From JAZLFH01 sp045615705 (lineage in GTDB: Bacteria > Bacillota > Clostridia > UMGS1883), in contig JAZLFH010000054.1 of assembly GCA_045615705.1 (NCBI GenBank), positions 1-32,764 of the forward strand: a DNA stretch of 32,764 nucleotides, given 5' to 3'. A program made the translations under genes and the position numbers. Below are positions 23,595 to 30,288 of this stretch, piece by piece (the first letter of the stretch is position 1; each line of letters opens with the position of its first letter). The notes beneath the pieces are model-generated. The model had not been told where the DNA came from. It was given only the letters and a program-made list of their open reading frames with translations, and ran no database searches.

Positions 23595-24305
23595 GTGATA
23601 AATATCTTGAACATCGTCATTGTCTTCCAACATTTCGATTAATTTGTTCATATTTTTTATATCCTCTTCACTTGTAAGAGTTACGGTATTTTGAGGAATG
23701 AACCTGACCTCGGATTCCACAAATGTATAACCTTTACTCGTAAGAGATGAAAGAACGCTTGAAAAACTTTGCGGAGATGTCAGAATTTCAAAGCACTCGT
23801 CTTCTGCTGAAAAATCGTCCGCACCTGCATCTAAAGCATCCATCATAACAGTATCTTCGTCAAGTGAATCGTTTTTTTCTATGACCAAAATACCTCTCTC
23901 GTCAAACATAAAGCCAACACAACCGACCTGACCGAGATTTCCGCCGTACTTGTCAAAGTAATGACGCATCTCACCGGCAGTACGATTTCTGTTATTTGTG
24001 AGAGTATCAACAATTACCGCGACACCGCTCGGACCATATCCTTCATATCTGATTTCTTCATAATCACCCGCATCGCCATCACCGGATGCCTTGCTTATGC
24101 AACGAGAAATATTATCATTAGGCATATTGTTTGCACGAGCCTTTGCGATAATATCTTTAAGTTTAGCATTACTCTCGGGATCCGGACCGCCTTGTTTTAC
24201 ACAGACTGCAATTTCACGACCGAGTTTTGTATAAATCTTAGCCTTCTGAGCATCAGACTTTTCCTTTTTGTGTTTGATGTTAGACCATTTTGAATGTCCC
24301 GACAT
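23580..24305 (-). CDS. yebC: YebC/PmpR family protein
   Basis: 241 aa. MSGHSKWSNIKHKKEKSDAQ is the invariant N-terminus; YEGYGPSGVAVIVDTLTNNR and GGNLGQVGCVGFMF are the other conserved blocks. Length is typical. Members were annotated as DNA-binding regulators, and recent work on related proteins links YebC types to relief of ribosome stalling at proline runs; which applies here cannot be read from sequence. Last gene of the rsmD-coaD unit; GGAG lies 10 nt upstream of the ATG. Its stop codon sits in a terminator loop. Confidence 0.96.
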   Translation of the reverse strand: MSGHSKWSNIKHKKEKSDAQKAKIYTKLGREIAVCVKQGGPDPESNAKLKDIIAKARANNMPNDNISRCISKASGDGDAGDYEEIRYEGYGPSGVAVIVDTLTNNRNRTAGEMRHYFDKYGGNLGQVGCVGFMFDERGILVIEKNDSLDEDTVMMDALDAGADDFSAEDECFEILTSPQSFSSVLSSLTSKGYTFVESEVRFIPQNTVTLTSEEDIKNMNKLIEMLEDNDDVQDIYHNWEE

Positions 24306-24331
24306 AAATTTAAAACTCCAATACTAAAAAA

Positions 24332-24796
24332 TTATGCTTCATCTTGATTTGACTGACCGCCACGCATGGAAGAACGAGCCTGACGAATAGTGTCTTGTGC
24401 TTTACCAAGATTGTCGTCCATCTCGCCCAAGAGAGAATCAACATACTGACGAGCACCTAAACGAAGTTCACGGGCATTTTTCTGAGCGGCAGCAATAATC
24501 TCATTTGCCTGCTCATAAGCCTTCTTTGTTACCTCATGTTCATTAACCATTTGAACGGTTTTTTCTTCTGCACTTTTAATGATGGATTCTGCCTCGGCTT
24601 GAGCATCTGCCAAAATCCTCTTTCTCTCGTCCTTTACCCACTTTGCGTGCTTTAAATCTTCGGGAAGACGAAGACGAATTTCGGCTATAGACTCATGTAA
24701 ATCTTCTTTGTCAAACAAAGCTCTGTTAATTAAGAAGATGTTTTTTGCTCTTTCTATTTTAGCATCCAACTCATCAATATAGTCCAATAATTCCAT
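24332..24796 (-). CDS. Coiled-coil protein, ATPase B-subunit/DivIVA-like
   Basis: 154 aa, soluble and highly helical: heptad-rich from ~45 to 145 with many Ala, Glu, Lys and Gln (RKRILADAQAEAESIIKSAE, KKAYEQANEIIAAAQKNARE). The N-terminus MELLDYIDELDAKIERAK and the position right after coaD are shared by a Clostridia family often labelled 'ATPase' or V-type ATPase subunit H by similarity of the coiled coil. There is no membrane segment, so it is not an F0 b subunit. Function unknown; a scaffold or division-related role is only a guess. GGAGGAAAA precedes the ATG, 22 nt after coaD. Confidence 0.85.
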   Translation of the reverse strand: MELLDYIDELDAKIERAKNIFLINRALFDKEDLHESIAEIRLRLPEDLKHAKWVKDERKRILADAQAEAESIIKSAEEKTVQMVNEHEVTKKAYEQANEIIAAAQKNARELRLGARQYVDSLLGEMDDNLGKAQDTIRQARSSMRGGQSNQDEA

Positions 24797-24818
24797 TTTA
24801 TTTTCCTCCTAACAGTAA

Positions 24819-25298
24819 TTATTTTTTAAATTTTTTATATATGTCGCTACTAATTGCATCAGGTACAAGACCATTAAGCGAACCGCCAAGTGATGCTACC
24901 TCTTTAACAATGCTTGAACTTAAGAAAGAGTATTTGCAATTCGTAGGCATAAACAATGTTTCAATATTTGAATTCAACTGTTGATTGGTAAGTGCCATTT
25001 GAAATTCATATTCAAAATCACTCACGGCACGAAGCCCTTTAACAACAAATTTTGCGTTTTTACTGTTTGCATAGTCAACTAAAAGACCGCTGAAACTGTC
25101 AATTATAACATTATCGTAATCTTCCGTAACTCTTAAAAGCAACTCTATTCGTTCTTCAAGAGAAAACAGAGGTTTTTTTGAACTGTTTTCCAAAATGCTG
25201 ACATAAACAGTATCGAAAATACGGGAAGAACGCTTTATTATATCAAGATGTCCGTTCGTAACCGGGTCAAAACTTCCGGGAATTATAGCAATACTCAT
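24819..25298 (-). CDS. coaD: Phosphopantetheine adenylyltransferase
   Basis: 159 aa. Transfers AMP from ATP to 4'-phosphopantetheine, the penultimate step of CoA synthesis. Nucleotidyltransferase motif IPGSFDPVTNGHLDII (TNGH, 14-17), FVVKGLRAVSDFEYEFQMAL and the ISS-like block SFLSSSIVKEVA are family signatures. Length is exact. Its ATG overlaps the rsmD stop by 4 nt (ATGA), so translation is coupled; the rsmD-coaD pair is widely conserved. Confidence 0.97.
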   Translation of the reverse strand: MSIAIIPGSFDPVTNGHLDIIKRSSRIFDTVYVSILENSSKKPLFSLEERIELLLRVTEDYDNVIIDSFSGLLVDYANSKNAKFVVKGLRAVSDFEYEFQMALTNQQLNSNIETLFMPTNCKYSFLSSSIVKEVASLGGSLNGLVPDAISSDIYKKFKK

Positions 25299-25837
25299 AT
25301 TTTCCTCCTGAGAATGGTTATTCCCACTCTACCGTAATTTCTCTGCTTAATAACTTCAAAAAAGTCAGGAACAAACGGAACTCCTGCTTTCGTGTCCCAC
25401 TCTAAAACGACAACGGAAGTTTCTTTTAAAATTTCAGAACAGGCGAGAGAATCAAGAACACTTTCGTATAAACCGCTTTGATACGGAGGGTCAACAAAGA
25501 CAATATCGAAACACTCATTTGATTTCTTTAAAAACGAAACAGCATCAGTTTGAACAATTTCCGACAAACTCTCAAAATGAGCCTTTTGAACATTTTTTTT
25601 TGTTACTTCAACAGATTCTTTGAAGCAATCAACAAAGACTGCGTGCGATGCACCTCTTGATAAAGCTTCTATTCCAAGTGCACCGCTGCCGGAAAAAAGA
25701 TCCAAAACATTATCGGCAGGTAAGTAAGGAATAAGCATAGAAAAGAGTGCTTCTTTCACTCTGTCAAGTGTTGGTCTTACATTAATCGGAGGACTCAAAA
25801 GGTTTAAACCACGCTTACTGCCGGATATAACTCTCAT
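25295..25837 (-). CDS. rsmD: 16S rRNA (guanine-966-N2)-methyltransferase
   Basis: 180 aa. SAM-dependent methyltransferase. MRVISGSKRG and RPTLDRVKEALFSML are the family's N-terminal signature, LDLFSGSGALGIEALSRGA is the SAM-binding motif (~45-63), and FVDPPYQSG is the catalytic DPPY. It methylates the 2-amino group of G966 in 16S rRNA of the small subunit. AAGGAGC before the ATG gives a good ribosome site. First gene of the rsmD-coaD-coiled coil-yebC unit, with a promoter about 35-60 bases upstream. Confidence 0.95.
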   Translation of the reverse strand: MRVISGSKRGLNLLSPPINVRPTLDRVKEALFSMLIPYLPADNVLDLFSGSGALGIEALSRGASHAVFVDCFKESVEVTKKNVQKAHFESLSEIVQTDAVSFLKKSNECFDIVFVDPPYQSGLYESVLDSLACSEILKETSVVVLEWDTKAGVPFVPDFFEVIKQRNYGRVGITILRRKI

Positions 25838-25870
25838 AAAGAATGCTCCTTTAAAAAGACCTGTGTAGAT

Positions 25871-25899
25871 ATTTTACAATATACGACTAATTTGGTCAA
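25871..25899 (-). promoter_or_regulatory. Promoter of the rsmD-coaD-yebC unit
   Basis: Read leftward: TTGACC (25899-25894), a 17-nt spacer and TAAAAT (25876-25871). Confidence 0.65.
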
Positions 25900-25916
25900 T
25901 AGAAAAAATAAAAGTT

Positions 25917-25947
25917 TTAAAAAAATCGCCCCAAAAAAATGGGACGA
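25917..25947 (-). terminator. Intrinsic terminator after the NlpC/P60 gene
   Basis: Read leftward: TCGTCCCA and TGGGGCGA pair (one G-U) around a T-rich loop, then a run of seven T. Confidence 0.8.
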
Positions 25948-25959
25948 CTAAAATTATAA

Positions 25960-26622
25960 TCAGAGAATACGGCGTGCCCACTTATAATGCTTAGCATAAT
26001 AATCTTCGGAAAGATTTGAAATGCAAACTCGTCCCTTACCGCTTGAAGCATGTATGAAGTTGCCGTCCGATATGTATATTCCGACATGACCTACACCGGA
26101 AGTTGAATATGTAGAAAAGAAAACGAGGTCCCCGGCTTTTAATTCATTTACCGACACTTCACTTCCGACCAATGACATTGCACGGGACGAGTGATCAAGC
26201 GAAATTCCGAGTTTCTGCTTAAAAACATACATTACAAATCCGCTGCAATCAAATCCGGAAGGGGAAGAAGAACCATAAGAATAACCGGTACCGAGATAAT
26301 TCTTGGCAAAGGCTACAACATCTTCACCGACAGAAGGTGCTGCTTGAACTTCATCTGATGAAAATGTAACATATTTTTTTGAAACATAAGCAACGGGTGC
26401 AACATTTGAAACAACTTCTACCCAATCATCGAAAATATTTACAACACTAAACTCGTATCCATACGGGACTCTGTCAATTATCTTTGAGTCGGTTGACATT
26501 TCCGAACGGACATTTAAAATATCTGCCCTTACGAAGGCTTTATCATAACTTGCAAATGAAGTGATGGCAAGTGCAAAAATCATTATTAGCGTAAGTAAAA
26601 CAGTAATATGTGCTTTTCTCAT
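25960..26622 (-). CDS. Secreted SH3b-NlpC/P60 cell-wall endopeptidase
   Basis: 220 aa. Signal peptide (~1-25, ending ITSFAS), then a bacterial SH3 domain (~28-88: ADILNVRSEMSTDSKIIDRV), then an NlpC/P60 cysteine peptidase domain (~104-220) with GFDCSGFVMY (C126), GHVGIYI (H179) and FIHASS (H191) as catalytic triad positions. Such enzymes cut D-gamma-glutamyl-diaminopimelate bonds in wall stem peptides. GGAGG lies 5 nt before the ATG chosen here. The longer ORF start (26634) would put the ribosome site inside the coding sequence. Monocistronic, with a consensus promoter and a terminator of its own. Confidence 0.93.
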   Translation of the reverse strand: MRKAHITVLLTLIMIFALAITSFASYDKAFVRADILNVRSEMSTDSKIIDRVPYGYEFSVVNIFDDWVEVVSNVAPVAYVSKKYVTFSSDEVQAAPSVGEDVVAFAKNYLGTGYSYGSSSPSGFDCSGFVMYVFKQKLGISLDHSSRAMSLVGSEVSVNELKAGDLVFFSTYSTSGVGHVGIYISDGNFIHASSGKGRVCISNLSEDYYAKHYKWARRIL

Positions 26623-26666
26623 TGTTTCCTCCATTACAAAAAAATTACAGATTAATTACGATAACA

Positions 26667-26694
26667 ATTATAGCACATATTTTTTATTTGTCAA
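26667..26694 (-). promoter_or_regulatory. Promoter of the NlpC/P60 gene
   Basis: Read leftward: TTGACA (26694-26689), a 16-nt spacer and TATAAT (26672-26667), both perfect hexamers. Confidence 0.8.
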
Positions 26695-26743
26695 ACTTTT
26701 TTAACAATTTTTTTATAAATTTTCATAAAATTAATAAATATTA

Positions 26744-26771
26744 CAAAAAATCCTGCCACATTGTGGCAGGA
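26744..26771 (-). terminator. Intrinsic terminator after murC
   Basis: Read leftward: TCCTGCCACA and TGTGGCAGGA pair perfectly, followed by TTTTTTG. It ends 15 nt after the murC stop. Confidence 0.85.
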
Positions 26772-26785
26772 AAAGAATGTGATAT

Positions 26786-28156
26786 TTAATCTTTAAGCAG
26801 CATTTCTCCAACTTTATAAACATCTCCGGCACCAACGGTAAGAACAATGTCTCCCGGTTCTGCGTACCGCTTTATATATGAAATTGCTCGTTCGGGAGTT
26901 TCTACATAGGTTGAATTATTTATTGCGTCCGAAAGTTCTCTTGCCGAAATAATACCCGTATCTTTTTCTCTTGCAGCATAGATGTTTAACATCAAAACTT
27001 CTACATTAGAATCGTTAAAGGTCGTAACAAAATCATCAAACAGAGCCTTTGTCCTTGTGTATGTGTGAGGTTGGAAAACGCACCACACCTTGCCGTTTGT
27101 CATGGATTTGGCAATTTTTAAAGTAGTTGAAATTTCTGTGGGATGGTGAGCGTAATCATCTACAACTAAAATATCGTTAAATGTGCCTTTTTTCTCAAAA
27201 CGGCGGTTAACACCACGAAATCTTGAAAGTCCCCTCACTATTGAACCGTGGCTTATTCCCATTTGGTCGCAAACCGCAAAAACCGCAAGGGCGTTTAAAA
27301 TGTTGTGGTAACCCGGAACAGAAAGCAAAACTCTGTCGATGTTTTCACCGTTTTTAAAAATAGAGAATGAATAGTATTGATTTTCGTTCTTAACGGGATA
27401 TTTTGCAACATAATCGCAACTATCACCAAAACCGACACGGATTATATTCTTTTCACAATCCGAAATGGCGGAAGCAATGTTTTGATCATCTCCGTTTACA
27501 ACCACACAACCGTTTTCCGGGGTCAAATCTGCAAAATCACGAAAAGCGGACTTAATATCCTCTATGTCTTTGTAATAGTCAAGGTGATCTTCTTCTACAT
27601 TCAATATTATTGAAAAACGGGGGAAAAAGTGCAGAAAACTTCGATGATATTCGCATGCTTCCGTAACAAAATAATCACTTTCGCCCAATCTGACATTACC
27701 TCTTATCGAAGGAAGGTCGCCGCCGATCGTTATTGTCGGATCAAGTTCTGCATCAAGCAATACCTCAGTAATCATACCGGTTGTTGTTGTTTTTCCGTGG
27801 GTTCCGGAAATGGCTATCGGTATTTCATAATCTTTCATAACAAGCCCGAGAAGTTCCGCTCTTTCAATACATGGAATGGAAAGTTCGTTAGCCTTTACAA
27901 GCTCGGGATTATCAAGCGAAATGGCGGCAGAATAAACTAAAAGGTCAAGCCTGTCATGAACATTTGCTTCATCATGACCTATAAAAGTCTTAATACCGCT
28001 TTTATTGAGTTTTCTTAAAACAGGACTGTCAGATTTGTCGGAACCGGAAACAATAGATCCTTTTGAAGACAAAATAAGTGCCAAACCGCTCATACTTACT
28101 CCGCCTACGCCGACAAAATGTACTTTTAAGTGGTCAAATGTAGTCAAATTGTACAA
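26786..28156 (-). CDS. murC: UDP-N-acetylmuramate-L-alanine ligase
   Basis: 456 aa. ATP-dependent ligase adding L-Ala to UDP-MurNAc in the cytoplasm. VHFVGVGGVSMSGLA (N-terminal Rossmann), ISGTHGKTTTTGMI (P-loop), TEACEYHRSFLHF, LNVEEDHLDYY and VDDYAHHPTEI are family motifs. The start is a TTG at 28156, six nt after GGAGTG, giving a protein of normal length beginning just before the Rossmann strand. The 572-aa ORF that begins at 28504 would run antisense across all of spoVG's 5' half and the divergent promoters, and its extra 116 residues match nothing in MurC. Own promoter and terminator. Confidence 0.95.
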   Translation of the reverse strand: MYNLTTFDHLKVHFVGVGGVSMSGLALILSSKGSIVSGSDKSDSPVLRKLNKSGIKTFIGHDEANVHDRLDLLVYSAAISLDNPELVKANELSIPCIERAELLGLVMKDYEIPIAISGTHGKTTTTGMITEVLLDAELDPTITIGGDLPSIRGNVRLGESDYFVTEACEYHRSFLHFFPRFSIILNVEEDHLDYYKDIEDIKSAFRDFADLTPENGCVVVNGDDQNIASAISDCEKNIIRVGFGDSCDYVAKYPVKNENQYYSFSIFKNGENIDRVLLSVPGYHNILNALAVFAVCDQMGISHGSIVRGLSRFRGVNRRFEKKGTFNDILVVDDYAHHPTEISTTLKIAKSMTNGKVWCVFQPHTYTRTKALFDDFVTTFNDSNVEVLMLNIYAAREKDTGIISARELSDAINNSTYVETPERAISYIKRYAEPGDIVLTVGAGDVYKVGEMLLKD

Positions 28157-28203
28157 AAAAATCACTCCTATTAGTGAAAAAGTTATTAAAAATGAAAAAA
28201 CTA

Positions 28204-28232
28204 TTGAAAAACATTTTCTTATATGATAATAT
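28204..28232 (+). promoter_or_regulatory. Candidate spoVG promoter, overlapping the divergent murC -10
   Basis: TTGAAA (28204-28209), a 17-nt spacer and TAATAT (28227-28232). A B. subtilis-type sigma-H promoter is not evident. Confidence 0.5.
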
Positions 28233-28254
28233 AACCAAAGATAAAAAAGGTCAA
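28226..28254 (-). promoter_or_regulatory. Promoter of murC
   Basis: Read leftward: TTGACC (28254-28249), a 17-nt spacer and TATTAT (28231-28226). The -35 is contained in the left arm of an inverted repeat. Confidence 0.65.
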
Positions 28255-28281
28255 GAAAATTTTTTAAAAAGTTGACCTTTT
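28245..28281. repeat. 10-bp inverted repeat between murC and spoVG
   Basis: AAAAGGTCAA (28245-28254) and TTGACCTTTT (28272-28281) are perfect complements 17 nt apart. The left arm covers the murC -35. The whole repeat would lie in the spoVG leader if the promoter at 28204 is used. Confidence 0.7.
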
Positions 28282-28318
28282 CGGACGGGCGTCCATCAAT
28301 ACAAAAGGAGTGTGCAAA

Positions 28319-28597
28319 ATGGAAATTACCGACATCAGAGTTAGAAAAATTAATGCGGAAGGAAAGATGAAAGCAGTCGTCTCGGTAACATTTGATGCAG
28401 CTCTTGTAATTCACGACATAAAAGTCATTGAAGGACAAGAGAAAATGTTTATTGCAATGCCCAGCAGAAAGACTGCAGAGGGCGAGTATAAGGACATTGC
28501 TCACCCAATTACTTCATCAATGCGAGAGTTACTTCAGGAAAAAATTCTTGCAAAATATGAAGAATCTTTAAAAGAAGAAGATAATGTTTCTGTATAA
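28319..28597 (+). CDS. spoVG: Septation/RNA-binding regulator SpoVG
   Basis: 92 aa. MEITDIRVRKINAEGKMKAV, then ALVIHDIKVIEGQEKMFIAM, then PSRKTAEGEYKDIAHPI are the near-invariant SpoVG blocks. SpoVG is a small site-specific DNA/RNA-binding protein affecting septation during sporulation and many other genes in Firmicutes. The start is the ATG at 28319, eight nt after AAGGAG; an upstream GTG (28310) overlaps that ribosome site and is rejected. A terminator follows. In B. subtilis it likewise precedes glmU-prs; glmU is absent here. Confidence 0.97.
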   Translation: MEITDIRVRKINAEGKMKAVVSVTFDAALVIHDIKVIEGQEKMFIAMPSRKTAEGEYKDIAHPITSSMRELLQEKILAKYEESLKEEDNVSV

Positions 28598-28610
28598 TTT
28601 CACGAATTTT

Positions 28611-28640
28611 AAGGCAGGCAATTAATTTGCTTGCCTTTTT
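28611..28640 (+). terminator. Intrinsic terminator after spoVG
   Basis: AAGGCAGGCAA and TTGCTTGCCTT pair (one G-U), followed by TTTTG. Confidence 0.8.
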
Positions 28641-28659
28641 GTTTCGTTAGCATTATAAT
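28631..28659 (+). promoter_or_regulatory. Candidate promoter of prs
   Basis: TTGCCT (28631-28636), a 17-nt spacer and TATAAT (28654-28659). The -35 lies in the 3' arm of the spoVG terminator. Confidence 0.5.
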
Positions 28660-28742
28660 GAAAAAGAAGATTATGGCACATTTTGTTGTTTAATGTAAAC
28701 AATAGTGCTTTTTAGTAAAATTACATAAGGGGGACATAACTA

Positions 28743-29696
28743 ATGATAGCACACGGAAAGAATATTAAAATTTTCAGTGCAAATTCACACCACGCACTTG
28801 CAGAGGGCATTGCAAAAAATTTAAATCTCGAAGTAGGAGATACAAAAATGGGGGTTTTCTCGGATGGGGAAATCTACGCAAACATTAACGAAACGGTTAG
28901 AGGCAGCGATGTTTTTATAATTCAGTCAACCTGTGCACCCGTTAATGATAACTTGATGGAACTTTTGATTATGATTGATGCATGCAAGCGTGCTTCTGCA
29001 GGAAGAATTACTGCGGTTATGCCGTATTACGGATATGCTCGTCAGGACAGAAAAGCAAAAGCGAGAGATCCGATCAGTGCGAAACTCGTTGCAGACCTTT
29101 TGGAAACAGCAGGGGCAGACAGAGTGTTGACAATGGATCTTCATGCACCGCAGATTCAGGGATTTTTCAATATGCCCGTTGACCACTTATTAGGCGTTCC
29201 GCTTTTAGCACCGTATTTTGCTGAAAAATTTGAAGATACAAGTGATTTAGTAATAGTTTCCCCCGATTTTGGAAGCGTTACAAGAGCAAGAAATTTTGCT
29301 CAGAGAGTAAATGCTCCGATAGCAATTATTGATAAAAGAAGACCCAAACCAAATGTTTGCGAAGTAATGAACATAATCGGCGATGTCAAAGGTAAGAGGG
29401 CAATCTTGGTAGATGATATGATTGACACGGCAGGAAGTATTACAAATGCTGCAAATGCACTCGTGGAAAACGGTGCAACAGAAGTTTATGCGTGTTGCAC
29501 ACACCCTGTTTTGTCAGGTCCCGCCATTGAAAGACTTAACAACTCACCGATAAAGGAATTGGTGGTTTTGGATACAATTCCTCTTTCTGAGGAAAAACAG
29601 TCTCCGAAGTTTAAAGTAATATCCACTGCTGAGGTTTTTGCAGAGGCGATTGAGAGAATTTATGAAGATATTTCGGTCAGCACAATTTTTAACTGA
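28743..29696 (+). CDS. prs: Ribose-phosphate pyrophosphokinase
   Basis: 317 aa. Makes PRPP from ribose 5-phosphate and ATP for nucleotide, His and Trp synthesis. KNIKIFSANSHHALAEGIAK, VMPYYGYARQDRKAKARDPI (the catalytic flexible loop region), MDLHAPQIQGFF and the PRPP-binding loop LVDDMIDTAGSI (~222-233) are all present. Length is normal. AAGGGGG before the ATG at 28743. Its last ~35 nt overlap the predicted start of pth. Confidence 0.97.
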   Translation: MIAHGKNIKIFSANSHHALAEGIAKNLNLEVGDTKMGVFSDGEIYANINETVRGSDVFIIQSTCAPVNDNLMELLIMIDACKRASAGRITAVMPYYGYARQDRKAKARDPISAKLVADLLETAGADRVLTMDLHAPQIQGFFNMPVDHLLGVPLLAPYFAEKFEDTSDLVIVSPDFGSVTRARNFAQRVNAPIAIIDKRRPKPNVCEVMNIIGDVKGKRAILVDDMIDTAGSITNAANALVENGATEVYACCTHPVLSGPAIERLNNSPIKELVVLDTIPLSEEKQSPKFKVISTAEVFAEAIERIYEDISVSTIFN

Positions 29697-30288
29697 AAAT
29701 AAAGGCGAAGCGTACCTTATTGTCGGACTCGGTAATCCCGGAAAAGAATACGAATGTACAAGGCACAATGTAGGATTTACTTGCATAGATTATCTTTCAA
29801 GTGTATATGATATCCCTGTAAGTAAAATTAAATTCAAGGGACTTTTGGGAGAAGGAAAAATAGCCGGTAAAAAGTGCTTTCTTTTAAAACCTCAAACATA
29901 TATGAACCTAAGTGGCGAAAGTGTTCGTGAGGCAGTCGGTTATTTTAAAATACCAATTGAAAATGTCATTATAATATATGATGACATTTCTCTTGAAACA
30001 GGAAAAATTCGTGTCAGGGGAAAGGGGTCCGATGGCGGTCATAAAGGAATGGCGTCTATCATATATCAGTTACAAACAGATAAAATTACGAGAGTCAAAA
30101 TTGGCGTTGGGCATCCCGATGGTGATGTTAAGGACTTTGTTTTGGGAACTTTCAGCAGTGATGACGACAAAGTTATGACCGACTCGGTAAAAAAGACGGA
30201 CAGCATAGTGGAAACTTTAATAAAAAGCGGAGTTGATGTCGCTATGAATAAGTTTAACGGCGAAAAGGCGAAAAATAATGACAAATAA
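29662..30288 (+). CDS. pth: Peptidyl-tRNA hydrolase
   Basis: 208 aa from the ATG at 29662. Releases tRNA from peptidyl-tRNA dropped by ribosomes. YLIVGLGNPGKEYECTRHNVGF (catalytic H35), LKPQTYMNLSGESV and IIYDDISLETGKIRVRGKGS/DGGHKG are signatures. Compared with the classical start (M-x-LIVGLGNPG) there are about 17 extra N-terminal residues (MKIFRSAQFLTENKGEA), and no start codon exists nearer the conserved strand. A TTG at 29638 would extend it further and is less likely. GAGAG lies just upstream of the ATG. The gene overlaps prs by 35 nt and mfd by 11 nt, so the three are co-translated. Confidence 0.94.
   Translation: MKIFRSAQFLTENKGEAYLIVGLGNPGKEYECTRHNVGFTCIDYLSSVYDIPVSKIKFKGLLGEGKIAGKKCFLLKPQTYMNLSGESVREAVGYFKIPIENVIIIYDDISLETGKIRVRGKGSDGGHKGMASIIYQLQTDKITRVKIGVGHPDGDVKDFVLGTFSSDDDKVMTDSVKKTDSIVETLIKSGVDVAMNKFNGEKAKNNDK

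Noticed and set aside
28157..28504. 116-residue N-terminal extension of the murC ORF
   Set aside because: It runs antisense through spoVG and both promoters, matches nothing in MurC, and a TTG with GGAGTG six nt upstream (28156) gives a normal-length protein.
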